The notes under the pieces are model-generated. The model was not told the origin of the DNA and made no database searches. It was given only the letters and a program-made list of their open reading frames with translations. Positions 15,021 through 23,973 of a stretch of 35,917 bases of DNA are shown piece after piece. Each line of letters begins with the position of its first letter. The first letter of the stretch is position 1. A program made the translations under genes and the position numbers. This stretch comes from Porphyromonadaceae bacterium UBA7332 (GTDB taxonomy: Bacteria > Bacteroidota > Bacteroidia > Bacteroidales > UBA7332), in NCBI GenBank assembly GCA_002471225.1, contig DKPO01000006.1, positions 1 to 35,917 of the forward strand. The letters are read 5' to 3'.

Positions 15021-17357
15021 ATGAGTAAAACTAAACTACAGCGTTCGTTTCTGATCATCTTCTGGTCATTATTCGCAGCTGCCATACTCTCAGTATCTAT
15101 TCTATTCGTGTTGATAGCTAAAGGCAAAATCGGATATATGCCTCCGATTGAAGAGCTTGAAAATCCGAAAGATAAATTTGCGTCCGAAATTATCTCTTCA
15201 GATATGGAAGAGCTAGGACGTTTTTATCAAAGTAAAGCTAATCGTATCTATGTCTCTTATAGTGATCTTTCTCCAAATCTGGTTAAAGCATTAATTGCAA
15301 CTGAAGATGCTCGTTACGCCTCTCATTCAGGGATTGACGCGCAGGCTTTGTTGCGTGCTGTTGTAAAGAGAGGTCTGATGGGACAGAAGAGTGCCGGGGG
15401 AGGTAGTACTATTTCCCAGCAGTTAGCTAAATTATTGTATTCGCCTACTGCAGATGATGTTTTCGAGCGTGTTTTACAGAAGCCTATAGAATGGGTTATT
15501 GCGGTTCAGCTAGAACGTAATTATACCAAAGAGGAAATCGTGAACATGTATCTTAATAAGTTCGATTTTCTGAATAATGCTGTAGGTATTAAGTCTGCAG
15601 CTAATGTCTATTTTGGAAAAGATCCTAAAGATCTGACCATTGAAGAGTCAGCTACACTTATAGGTATGTGTAAAAATCCTTCTTATTTTAATCCGGTGAG
15701 ATATAATGAGCGGACTAAAGGTCGTCGTAATGTTGTCTTGGATCAAATGTATAAAGGTGATTATATAACAAAAGAACAAAGAGATTCTTTACAACAGCTT
15801 CCTTTGACCTTGCGCTACCATAAAGTGGATCATAAAGAAGGTATCGCTGCATACTTCAGAGAACGTTTGCGTTTGATGATGGTTGCCCCTAAACCGGAAA
15901 AATCAAAATATAGAGGTTGGCAACAACAACAATATTTCGAAGATTCATTAGCATGGGAGACGAATCCTTTATATGGTTGGTGTGCTAAGAATAAAAAAGC
16001 TGATGGAACCAACTATAATATTTACACTGATGGTCTGAAAATTTATACGACTATAAACTCTAAAATGCAACGCTATGCAGAAGATGCAGTTAAGGAGCAT
16101 TTAAGTAAAGATATTCAGCCTAAATTCTTCCGTGAGAAAAAAGGTCGTTCTACTGCGCCTTTCTCTAAGAATGTAACTACGGAAGAGATCAATTCGATTT
16201 TAGATCGTAATATGAAGCAATCGGATCGCTATCGTATAATGAAAAGTGCAGGTGCATCTGATGCTGAAATTCGTAAAGCATTTAATACAAAAGTAGATAT
16301 GTCGGTGTATTCATGGCATGGTATGGTAGATACAACCATGACTCCTATGGATTCAATTAAATATCTGAAACATTTCGCGCATGCCGGCTTTATGTCTATG
16401 GATCCGCGAACAGGAGCAGTCAAAGCTTATGTCGGAGGTATTGATTTTAAAAACTTCCAATATGATATGGCATCTGTCGGTAAACGTCAGGTTGGATCAA
16501 CGATAAAACCATATTTATATACATTAGCAATGGAGGAAGGTTATACTCCATGTGATATGTTGCCTAATACACAACCTCGTGTTGTTACTGAAACAGGTGA
16601 ATTATGGATGCCTCGTAATGCCGGACATGACCGTATCGGGGAGATGGTAACTTTGCAATGGGGGTTAACAACTTCAAATAACTGGATTTCCGGACATTTG
16701 ATGACTAAACTTTCGCCTTATCAGTTTGCGCGTCTTTTGAAGTCATTTGGTATTAAAGGGAAAATAGATCCCGTTCCATCATTATGTCTGGGGCCTGCAG
16801 AAGTTTCTGTAGAGGAAATGGTAAGTGCTTATACAGCTTATCCGAATAGGGGTATTCGTGTCGAGCCTATATACGTAACACGTATCGAGGATGAATACGG
16901 AAATGTTATTTCTAATTTTACACCAAAAGTGCATGAAGTTTTCAGCGAAGATACAGCTGATAAAATGATTTATATGCTTCGCGGTGTTGTTGATGGTGGA
17001 ACAGGAGGACGTTTGCGGGGAAGATATAAAATATCGGCACCTCATGGAGGTAAAACCGGAACAACAAATAATAATTCTGATGGTTGGTTTATGGCCTTTA
17101 CGCCAAGTCTGGTTTCCGGAACTTGGGTTGGGTTCGAAGATAGATCTGTCCATTTTGATCGGATTATAGATGGTCAGGGAGCAAATATGGCGCTTCCTAT
17201 TTATGGATTGTATATGCAAAAAGTATATGCCGATAAATCTTTAGGTTATTCGCAAGACGAACAATTTAAGGTAAGCGAGAAAGATCCATGCGAAAGCAGT
17301 ATCTCTGGCGAAAAAGTGAATAAATCAGAAGAAAAAGTAGATTCATTTTTTGAATAA
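15021..17357 (+). CDS. Class A penicillin-binding protein (PBP1A type)
   Basis: This bifunctional peptidoglycan synthase polymerises glycan strands and cross-links peptides at the inner membrane. It has 778 residues from the ATG at 15021 and one N-terminal membrane anchor (about 9-32). The GT51 domain has E95 in ATEDARYASHSGID and GGGSTISQQLAK. The transpeptidase domain has STIK (S493, K496), SNN (S552-N554) and KTGTT (K678). All three active-site motifs are intact. An in-frame TTG at 14982 adds only 13 non-conserved residues, so the ATG is preferred. A strong hairpin follows the stop. Such genes are usually named mrcA or ponA; I leave the symbol open. Confidence 0.95.
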   Translation: MSKTKLQRSFLIIFWSLFAAAILSVSILFVLIAKGKIGYMPPIEELENPKDKFASEIISSDMEELGRFYQSKANRIYVSYSDLSPNLVKALIATEDARYASHSGIDAQALLRAVVKRGLMGQKSAGGGSTISQQLAKLLYSPTADDVFERVLQKPIEWVIAVQLERNYTKEEIVNMYLNKFDFLNNAVGIKSAANVYFGKDPKDLTIEESATLIGMCKNPSYFNPVRYNERTKGRRNVVLDQMYKGDYITKEQRDSLQQLPLTLRYHKVDHKEGIAAYFRERLRLMMVAPKPEKSKYRGWQQQQYFEDSLAWETNPLYGWCAKNKKADGTNYNIYTDGLKIYTTINSKMQRYAEDAVKEHLSKDIQPKFFREKKGRSTAPFSKNVTTEEINSILDRNMKQSDRYRIMKSAGASDAEIRKAFNTKVDMSVYSWHGMVDTTMTPMDSIKYLKHFAHAGFMSMDPRTGAVKAYVGGIDFKNFQYDMASVGKRQVGSTIKPYLYTLAMEEGYTPCDMLPNTQPRVVTETGELWMPRNAGHDRIGEMVTLQWGLTTSNNWISGHLMTKLSPYQFARLLKSFGIKGKIDPVPSLCLGPAEVSVEEMVSAYTAYPNRGIRVEPIYVTRIEDEYGNVISNFTPKVHEVFSEDTADKMIYMLRGVVDGGTGGRLRGRYKISAPHGGKTGTTNNNSDGWFMAFTPSLVSGTWVGFEDRSVHFDRIIDGQGANMALPIYGLYMQKVYADKSLGYSQDEQFKVSEKDPCESSISGEKVNKSEEKVDSFFE

Positions 17358-17395
17358 AGAAAATAAGGACTAACAAAATGAAAGTCCTGATATAT

Positions 17396-17453
17396 AAAAA
17401 ACCGATTTTAGGAAAAAATAGCTGAAAAGCGACTTTCCTAAAGTTGGTTTTTT
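17396..17453 (+). terminator. Strong intrinsic terminator after the PBP gene
   Basis: A stem of about 19 bp with two G-U pairs (17396-17415 with 17434-17453) ends in six T residues. A smaller hairpin, AGGAC with GTCCT, lies just upstream at 17367-17388. Confidence 0.8.
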
Positions 17454-17608
17454 GTGTTCTTCAACATGAAAAAGACAGCAAAGTGTTTATGGATGCCGAT
17501 TAAATAAATGCTAAGCTTTTATTTAAGAGTTTAATTAACGGTTATTCTTATTTAGAAAAATAGATAACTTTTGCTGGGAATGACACAATTCGTATGCTAA
17601 AAAAATAG

Positions 17609-17616
17609 TACCTTTG
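17609..17616 (+). promoter_or_regulatory. -7 element for the nqr operon
   Basis: TACCTTTG is an exact match to TAnnTTTG, 34 bp before the nqrA ATG. No convincing -33 TTTG is at the usual distance. The upstream terminator isolates the operon, so this is probably its main promoter. Confidence 0.65.
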
Positions 17617-17649
17617 CGCGGATTTTGAGAAATTCTATCATCTAACTAT

Positions 17650-19011
17650 ATGGCAAATATGATTAAGATTAAAAAAGGCTTGGATATTAAGCTTGAAGGT
17701 CATGCCGCTGAACAAGTAGTTGCCGGGAAGTTATCAGATCTTTATGCGATCTGTCCTGAAGATTACCACGGTGTTGTGCCAAAGCTTGTGATTAAGCCTG
17801 GAGATCGAGTACTTGCGGGTACTCCGTTAATGGTGGACAAAAACTGTCCGGAAATTCAATTCGTATCGCCTGTAAGCGGAGAAGTTCTTGCTGTAAATCG
17901 TGGTGAGCGTCGTAAAATTTTGGATATCCAAATTAAAGCGGATTCTGAAATTGAGTATGCTGACTTCGGTAAAAAGAATATTTCTTCGATGTCTACAGAC
18001 GAAGTAAAAGCGGCAATGTTGCAAATGGGATTATGGGGATTCGTTAAACAACGTCCTTATGATGTAATTGCAAATCCTGCTGATTCTCCGCGTGATATCT
18101 TCGTAACAGGGTTCGATTCGGCTCCATTGGCTCCGAACATGGATTTTGTAGTAAAAGGCGAAGAAGCTAACTTCCAGTTAGGATTAGACGCGTTGAAAAA
18201 ACTTACTACAGGTAAAGTTTACTTGGGAGTTCGTTCCGGAAGCGTTTTAGCATCAATGAAAGGTGTTGAAATTGTGACGGTAGAAGGTCCTCACCCTGCA
18301 AGTAATGTAGGTGTGCAAATCGCGAACATTTCTCCGGTTAATAAAGGAGAAACAGTGTGGACTGTTAATGGTTTCGATCTTATCTTAATCGGTCGCTCTT
18401 TGGCTCAGGGAAAAGCTGATTTTGCTCGTTTAATGCCTGTTGCAGGTTCTGAAGTAGCAAAAGCAGTTTATACGAAAGCTATCATTGGAGCGCAAATCTC
18501 TTCTATTGCAGGAGATAAAGTTAAGAAAGAAAATATCAGTCTTCGTTTTATCTCAGGTAATGTGTTGACTGGTAAGAAAGTTTCAGCTAATGGATTCCTT
18601 TCTCCTTATGCTCAGCAGATCACAATTATTCCTGAAGGGGATGATGTTCATGAGCTATTCGGATGGGCAATGCCAGGTTTCGCTAAATTCAGTGTAAATC
18701 ATTCATTCTTTACTTGGTTGATCGATACATTGGCTCCTAAGAAAGAATACAAAATTGATGCTCGTCTTCAGGGTGGTCGTCGTGCAATTATCATGTCTAA
18801 CGAATATGATAGAGTGTTACCGATGGATATCCTACCAGAATTTTTAATTAAAGCGGTATTGGCATTCGATATCGATAAAATGGAAAATCTGGGTATTTAT
18901 GAAGTTGCTCCTGAAGATTTCGCATTATGTGAATTCGTAGATACTTCGAAATTAGAAATTCAACATATCATCCGCACAGGATTAGATCAGTTGAGAAAAG
19001 AAATGAATTAA
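17650..19011 (+). CDS. nqrA: Na+-translocating NADH:quinone reductase subunit A
   Basis: NqrA is the peripheral, quinone-associated subunit of the six-subunit Na+-NQR, which couples NADH oxidation and quinone reduction to Na+ export. The 453-residue protein starts with the conserved IKIKKGLDIKLEG and continues with VVPKLVIKPGDRVLAGTPL and FVSPVSGEVLAVNRGERRKI, the RnfC-like/lipoyl-type barrel shared with the family. PADSPRDIFVTGFDSAPLAP is also characteristic. No membrane helix or Fe-S cysteine cluster is seen, which separates it from RnfC. It is the first gene of nqrABCDEF, 34 bp after a strong promoter match. The start could also be the ATG three codons in. Confidence 0.96.
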   Translation: MANMIKIKKGLDIKLEGHAAEQVVAGKLSDLYAICPEDYHGVVPKLVIKPGDRVLAGTPLMVDKNCPEIQFVSPVSGEVLAVNRGERRKILDIQIKADSEIEYADFGKKNISSMSTDEVKAAMLQMGLWGFVKQRPYDVIANPADSPRDIFVTGFDSAPLAPNMDFVVKGEEANFQLGLDALKKLTTGKVYLGVRSGSVLASMKGVEIVTVEGPHPASNVGVQIANISPVNKGETVWTVNGFDLILIGRSLAQGKADFARLMPVAGSEVAKAVYTKAIIGAQISSIAGDKVKKENISLRFISGNVLTGKKVSANGFLSPYAQQITIIPEGDDVHELFGWAMPGFAKFSVNHSFFTWLIDTLAPKKEYKIDARLQGGRRAIIMSNEYDRVLPMDILPEFLIKAVLAFDIDKMENLGIYEVAPEDFALCEFVDTSKLEIQHIIRTGLDQLRKEMN

Positions 19012-19033
19012 TAACTGTTTAAATTTTAAGACA

Positions 19034-20242
19034 TTGAAAGCCTTACGGAATTATCTAGATAAGATTAAACCCAATTTCCAAGAGGGTGGAAAACTGTCAA
19101 TGTTCCATTCTGTTTTTGACGGGTTCGAAACATTTTTGTTTACACCTAGCACAACATCAAAAACAGGTGTGCACATTCACGACAGTATCGACTCTAAGCG
19201 TACCATGTCTGTAGTAATCTTAGCATTACTTCCGGCATTGTTATTTGGTATGTATAATGTGGGTTATCAGCATTATTTGGCTGTTGGTCAATTGGATGCT
19301 ACTAGCTTCTTGACAGTATTTATGTTCGGATTCCTTGCAGTATTGCCTAAAATCGTAGTTTCTTACGGTGTAGGTTTAGGTATCGAATTCGTAGTTGCAC
19401 AATGGAAAAAACATGAAATTCAGGAGGGATTCCTTGTTTCAGGTATGTTGATTCCTATGATTGTGCCAATTGATACTCCACTATGGATGATCGCTGTTGC
19501 AACTGCATTTGCAGTAATCTTTGCAAAAGAGATTTTCGGTGGAACAGGTATGAACATTTTCAACGTTGCTTTGATCACACGTGCATTCTTATTCTTTGCT
19601 TACCCAAGCATGATGTCAGGTGATAAAGTATTTGTTCGTACAGGTGATACTTTTGGTATGGGTGCAGGTACAATTGTTGATGGTTACTCAGGTGCTACTC
19701 CTCTTGGACAGATTGCAACTGCAGCAGATCCATCAGTAGCGGTTGTTGATGTATTAGGTAATCCAATCGGTACTTGGGACTACTTCGTAGGTTTAATCCC
19801 GGGATCAATCGGTGAGACATCTACTTTAGCTATTCTTATTGGTGCTGTTATCCTTTTATGGACTGGTATTGCAAGCTGGAAAACAATGGGTTCTGTATTC
19901 ATTGGTGGCGCATTTATCGTAGCAATCTTTAATGCATTTGGTGGTAGCGCAGCTTTGGAAACAAGTGTTTGGGATCACCTATTCTTAGGAGGTTTCGCTT
20001 TCGGTGCTGTGTTTATGGCAACTGACCCTGTGACATCAGCTCGTACAGAAACAGGTAAATACATTTATGGATTCTTAGTAGGTGTAATTGCAATGTTAGT
20101 ACGTGTGGTTAACCCGGGTTATCCAGAAGGTATGATGCTTGCTATCTTATTTATGAACGTATTTGCTCCGCTTATCGACTATATCGTAGTTGATGCGAAT
20201 ATCAAAAAACGTTTGAAACGTGCGAAAGTAACAAAAGCTTAA
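19034..20242 (+). CDS. nqrB: Na+-NQR subunit B, probable TTG start
   Basis: This large membrane subunit forms the Na+ channel and carries covalent FMN and riboflavin. The 402-residue protein has about ten membrane helices. The FMN-threonine site is T222 in VDGYSGATPLG, attached by the ApbE flavin transferase in known systems. The start is a TTG. The N-terminus MKALRNYLDKIKPNFQEGGK is conserved in Bacteroidetes NqrB as I recall it, and the next in-frame ATG (19100) would remove it, so TTG is the likely true start. The gene lies 22 bp after nqrA. Confidence 0.95.
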   Translation: MKALRNYLDKIKPNFQEGGKLSMFHSVFDGFETFLFTPSTTSKTGVHIHDSIDSKRTMSVVILALLPALLFGMYNVGYQHYLAVGQLDATSFLTVFMFGFLAVLPKIVVSYGVGLGIEFVVAQWKKHEIQEGFLVSGMLIPMIVPIDTPLWMIAVATAFAVIFAKEIFGGTGMNIFNVALITRAFLFFAYPSMMSGDKVFVRTGDTFGMGAGTIVDGYSGATPLGQIATAADPSVAVVDVLGNPIGTWDYFVGLIPGSIGETSTLAILIGAVILLWTGIASWKTMGSVFIGGAFIVAIFNAFGGSAALETSVWDHLFLGGFAFGAVFMATDPVTSARTETGKYIYGFLVGVIAMLVRVVNPGYPEGMMLAILFMNVFAPLIDYIVVDANIKKRLKRAKVTKA

Positions 20243-20252
20243 ATTTAAAGAT

Positions 20253-20951
20253 ATGAACAGACAAAGTAATGCTTATACAGTAATCTACGCTGCCGTAATG
20301 GTAGTAGTAGTAGCAGCGGTTTTGGCTTTCACAGCTTTAAGTTTGAAGCCTCAACAAGAGAAAAACGTTGCAATCGATAAAAAAGTGCAAATTTTGAAAT
20401 CTGCAAATATTGCTGCAACAGCAGCAGATGCAGATGAATTATATGCAAAATATATCACTGAATCATTTGTAGTAAATGACAAAGGTGAAGTTCTTTCAGG
20501 TGTGGATGCTTTTAACGTAAATGTAGAAGCAGAATTTAAACAGCCTGATGCGGATCGTCAAATGCCTGTTTATGTAGCAAGTATTGATGGTGCAACTAAA
20601 TTTATCCTTCCTGTACGCGGTGCTGGTCTTTGGGGTCCTATCTGGGGATATGTTTCTTTAGACGATGATAAAAATACTGTCTATGGTGCATTCTTCGGAC
20701 ATAAAGGAGAAACTCCGGGTCTGGGTGCTGAAATCGAGAAAGATTTCTTTACAAGCCAATTTAAAGGAAAACACCTGTTCAAAAATGGTGAATTCAAATC
20801 AGTGGCTGTTATGAAAGTAGGGCAAACAGCATTAAATGGTGAAGATCAGGTTGATGCTATTTCAGGTGGTACAATCACTAGTCAGGGTGTAGACGCTATG
20901 TTGAAACACTCTTTGAAGCCTTACTCTGCATTTTTAACAAGTAAAAAATAA
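20253..20951 (+). CDS. nqrC: Na+-NQR subunit C
   Basis: NqrC holds a covalent FMN on the periplasmic side and passes electrons within the complex. The 232-residue protein has one N-terminal helix (about 8-30) and an FMN-binding domain with the characteristic GLWGPIWGYVSL and GHKGETPGLGAEI. The flavinylation site is T207 in DAISGGTITS, where the usual SGAT reads SGGT. It starts 10 bp after nqrB. Confidence 0.95.
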   Translation: MNRQSNAYTVIYAAVMVVVVAAVLAFTALSLKPQQEKNVAIDKKVQILKSANIAATAADADELYAKYITESFVVNDKGEVLSGVDAFNVNVEAEFKQPDADRQMPVYVASIDGATKFILPVRGAGLWGPIWGYVSLDDDKNTVYGAFFGHKGETPGLGAEIEKDFFTSQFKGKHLFKNGEFKSVAVMKVGQTALNGEDQVDAISGGTITSQGVDAMLKHSLKPYSAFLTSKK

Positions 20952-20957
20952 GATGTC

Positions 20958-21587
20958 ATGAGTTTATTTTCAAAAAAGAATAAAGAAATATTCCTTGGCC
21001 CGCTTTCTAAAAATAACCCGGTTATTGTTCAGGTATTGGGTATTTGTTCGGCTTTAGCTGTAACAGCAAAATTAGAACCGGCTTTGGTTATGTCGCTTTC
21101 TGTAACTGCCGTACTTGCTTTTGCGAACGTGATTATCTCATTGTTGAGAAATACAATTCCTAATCGTATTCGTATCATCGTTCAATTGGTAGTAGTTGCA
21201 GCCTTAGTAATTATTGTTGACCAGGTATTGAAAGCTTTTGCTTATGATGTAAGTAAACAGTTATCAGTATTCGTTGGTCTGATTATCACAAACTGTATCT
21301 TGATGGGTCGTCTTGAAGCTTTTGCTTTAGGTAACGGGCCTTGGGAATCTTTCCTGGATGGTGTAGGTAATGGTATTGGTTACAGTATTATCCTTATCAT
21401 TGTAGCATTCTTCAGAGAGCTTCTAGGTTCAGGAACATTGTTCGGGTTCCAGGTTGTACCTCAATTCTTGTATGATATGGGTTACCAAAACAATGGTTTG
21501 ATGATTCTTCCTCCGATGGCTTTGATCACTGTAGGTTGTATCATTTGGTTCCAGAGAGCAAGAAATAAAGATCTTCAAGAAAAGTAA
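20958..21587 (+). CDS. nqrD: Na+-NQR subunit D
   Basis: This six-helix membrane subunit pairs with NqrE. The 209-residue protein carries C30 (LGICSALAVT) and C113 (TNCILMGR), which correspond to the cysteines that, together with those of NqrE, hold an Fe-S centre inside the membrane. The blocks GPWESFLDGVGNGIGYS and FFRELLGSG are typical of NqrD/RnfE; context makes it NqrD. It starts 6 bp after nqrC. Confidence 0.96.
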   Translation: MSLFSKKNKEIFLGPLSKNNPVIVQVLGICSALAVTAKLEPALVMSLSVTAVLAFANVIISLLRNTIPNRIRIIVQLVVVAALVIIVDQVLKAFAYDVSKQLSVFVGLIITNCILMGRLEAFALGNGPWESFLDGVGNGIGYSIILIIVAFFRELLGSGTLFGFQVVPQFLYDMGYQNNGLMILPPMALITVGCIIWFQRARNKDLQEK

Positions 21588-21614
21588 TGTGTAACACAAT
21601 AAAATAGAATTATA

Positions 21615-22229
21615 ATGGAAACATTAAATATATTTGTTAAGTCTATTTTTATAGACAATATGGTGTTCGCATACTTCTTGGGTATGTGTTCTTACCTGGC
21701 TGTATCTAAGAACGTTAAAACAGCAATGGGTCTTGGTCTTGCCGTAACTTTTGTATTGGCAATCACATTGCCTGTTAACTACCTGCTTGAAAACTTCGTT
21801 TTGAAAGCGGGTGCTTTAAGCTGGTTAGGCGAAGGTTTCGCAAACGTTGATCTTAGCTTCTTAAGCTTTATCATGTTTATTGCTGTTATCGCTTCTATGG
21901 TACAATTAGTAGAGATGGTTGTTGAGAAATTTGCACCTGCTCTATATGCATCTTTAGGTATTTTCCTTCCGTTGATCGCAGTAAACTGTGCGATTCTTGG
22001 TGGATCATTATTTATGCAGGAAAAAGCTTTCCCTAATATCATTCAGGCTACGGCTTACGGTGTAGGTTCTGGTCTTGGTTGGTTACTAGCGATTGTTGGT
22101 ATTGCTGCAATCCGCGAGAAATTAACTTACTCGGATATTCCTGCTCCACTTAAAGGGTTAGGTATTACCTTCATCGTAACAGGTTTGATGGGTATTGCCT
22201 TTATGAGCTTCTTAGGTATCAAATTGTAA
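21615..22229 (+). CDS. nqrE: Na+-NQR subunit E
   Basis: NqrE is the inverted-topology partner of NqrD (NqrE/RnfA family). The 204-residue protein has six membrane helices, C25 in FLGMCSYLAVS and C125 in AVNCAILGG as Fe-S ligands, and the typical block IREKLTYSDIPAPLKGLGI. Context with NqrA and NqrF excludes RnfA. Confidence 0.96.
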   Translation: METLNIFVKSIFIDNMVFAYFLGMCSYLAVSKNVKTAMGLGLAVTFVLAITLPVNYLLENFVLKAGALSWLGEGFANVDLSFLSFIMFIAVIASMVQLVEMVVEKFAPALYASLGIFLPLIAVNCAILGGSLFMQEKAFPNIIQATAYGVGSGLGWLLAIVGIAAIREKLTYSDIPAPLKGLGITFIVTGLMGIAFMSFLGIKL

Positions 22230-22253
22230 TCAATAGAATAACGAAACGTAATT

Positions 22254-23513
22254 ATGGTATTATTATCAATAGACGGATTAACCATTGCAGCTGCGGTTGG
22301 GATCTTCTTACTAGTAGTTCTTCTATTAGTTGCAATGTTGTTATTCGCAAAGAAAAAACTTACTCCGGAAGGAAACGTGAAAATCGTTGTTAACGGAGAG
22401 AAAGAGTTCGAATCAGAAATGGGCGGAACTCTGTTAAATACACTTCAAGGTAACGGTATTTTCCTTTCTTCTGCTTGTGGTGGTGGAGGTAGCTGTGGAC
22501 AGTGCCGTTGTCAGGTTCCTGAAGGGGGTGGAGAGATTCTTCCTACAGAGGTTGGATTCTTCTCTCGTAAACAAATTGCTGATCACTGGCGTCTGGCTTG
22601 TCAGACTAAAGTGAAAAATGATTTAGAAGTTCAGGTTCCTGAAGAAGTATTCGGTGTGAAAGAATGGGAATGTGAAGTGGTTTCTAACCATAACGTTGCT
22701 ACTTTCATTAAAGAATTCGTTGTTAAATTACCAGCAGGTGAAGTTCTTGATTTTAAATCAGGTTCATATATTCAAATCGCTATTCCTAAATATGATATCA
22801 AATTCTCGGATATGGATATCGAACCGGAATATCGTGATGAATGGGATAAATTCAAATTATGGGATTTGACATGTAAAAACGAAGAGGAAACAATTCGTGC
22901 TTACTCAATGGCTAACCACCCTGCAGAAGGTAATATCGTGATGTTGAACATCCGTATTGCTACACCTCCTTTTGATCGTGCTGCAGGTGGATGGGCGAAA
23001 GGTATTAAACCAGGTATTTCTTCATCTTATATCTTCAGCTTAAAACCGGGAGATAAAGTGAAAGTATCAGGTCCTTACGGTGATTTCCACATTTTGGATA
23101 CAAAACGTGAAATGTTATACGTTGGTGGTGGTGCTGGTATGGCTCCGCTTCGTTCTCACTTGTTCCACTTGTTCCATACATTGAAAACAACAGATCGTAA
23201 AGTTACTTACTGGTATGGTGCTCGTTCTCGTCGTGAAATCTTCTACGAAGAAGAATTCCGCGCAATTGAGAAAGAATTCCCTAACTTCAAGTTTAACATT
23301 GCTCTTTCTGATCCTCAACCGGAAGATAACTGGGATGGTTATGTTGGATTTATTCACCAGGTTATTCATGATGAATATTTGGCTAACCACGAAGCTCCTG
23401 AAGATATCGAGTACTACATGTGTGGTCCTGGTCCGATGGCTAAAGCTGTTGAGAAAATGCTTTGGGATCTGGGCGTTCCTCGTGAAATGCTTATGTTTGA
23501 CGATTTCGGATGA
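22254..23513 (+). CDS. nqrF: Na+-NQR subunit F, NADH dehydrogenase module
   Basis: NqrF takes electrons from NADH. The 419-residue protein has one N-terminal membrane helix (about 8-31). A 2Fe-2S ferredoxin domain follows with C75, C81, C84 and C116 (ACGGGGSCGQCRC, then LACQTKV). A FAD/NADH reductase domain comes next, with flavin motif RAYSMANHP, nucleotide motif GGGAGMAPLRSH and the end YYMCGPGPMAKAVEKM, finishing in FDDFG. Length and domain order match the family. It is the last gene of the operon and a strong terminator follows. Confidence 0.97.
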   Translation: MVLLSIDGLTIAAAVGIFLLVVLLLVAMLLFAKKKLTPEGNVKIVVNGEKEFESEMGGTLLNTLQGNGIFLSSACGGGGSCGQCRCQVPEGGGEILPTEVGFFSRKQIADHWRLACQTKVKNDLEVQVPEEVFGVKEWECEVVSNHNVATFIKEFVVKLPAGEVLDFKSGSYIQIAIPKYDIKFSDMDIEPEYRDEWDKFKLWDLTCKNEEETIRAYSMANHPAEGNIVMLNIRIATPPFDRAAGGWAKGIKPGISSSYIFSLKPGDKVKVSGPYGDFHILDTKREMLYVGGGAGMAPLRSHLFHLFHTLKTTDRKVTYWYGARSRREIFYEEEFRAIEKEFPNFKFNIALSDPQPEDNWDGYVGFIHQVIHDEYLANHEAPEDIEYYMCGPGPMAKAVEKMLWDLGVPREMLMFDDFG

Positions 23514-23547
23514 TAATTTTTCCGAACGTTATCTAATAATTTTCCAC

Positions 23548-23595
23548 AAAGGCTGTTTGATAAGTCAAAACTTATCGGGCAGCCTTTGCTTTTTT
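23548..23595 (+). terminator. Terminator of the nqr operon
   Basis: A 17-bp stem (23548-23564 with 23571-23587) contains three consecutive G-U pairs (T-T-T facing G-G-G) and a six-base loop. It is followed by GCTTTTTTG. Confidence 0.85.
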
Positions 23596-23668
23596 GTAAC
23601 CAACTGGCTTTGTTGAATTTCTGAAAGGTTCACTTTGTTTTTTCAGAGATATGCTGACAGAACTTTAT

Positions 23669-23730
23669 AAAACGAAGGCATTTGGAAAGTAAAACAAAGG
23701 CATTTGGTGATTATCAAATACCTTTGTTTT
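23669..23730. repeat. 22-bp direct repeat plus inverted copy
   Basis: AAAACGAAGGCATTTGG (23669-23685) recurs as AAAACAAAGGCATTTGG (23691-23707), a 22-bp period with one mismatch. An inverted copy, CAAATACCTTTGTTTT (23715-23730), follows, so the second and third copies can form a 16-bp hairpin with one mismatch and an 8-base loop. Confidence 0.75.
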
Positions 23731-23812
23731 GATATTTATATACGTACCAAAAAGAATTTACATACGTATCTAAATTTGATTAGATAAGGCAAATTGAAGT
23801 ATACCTCGTAAC

Positions 23813-23913
23813 GATACGGTATATCTCTGAAAAGATACGGTATATCTTCGCAACGAAACGGTTTATCTTTTAAATTATACGCCGTTTCTTTTTTGAGATA
23901 AACCGTATAATTT
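23813..23913. repeat. 21-bp-period dyad repeats and inverted repeat
   Basis: GATACGGTATATCT occurs at 23813 and 23834, then as GAAACGGTTTATCT at 23855, each exactly 21 bp apart. A degenerate fourth copy is near 23876. Each core ATAC-G-GTAT is itself symmetric. AAATTATACG (23872-23881) and CGTATAATTT (23904-23913) then form a perfect 10-bp inverted repeat whose inner part includes an inverted copy of the unit (GATAAACCGT). Confidence 0.75.
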
Positions 23914-23973
23914 GGGTAATGTACGGATTCTTTTTACACTCTTACTACTAAAGCATTTTTTTGTGTTTTATCT

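Noticed and set aside
16782..17219. 145-codon open frame antisense to the PBP gene
   Set aside because: It lies fully inside the conserved transpeptidase domain and has the composition of a shadow frame.
23813..23889. Possible CRISPR array
   Set aside because: The 21-bp period leaves spacers of about 7 bp, the repeats diverge, and no cas gene is present.
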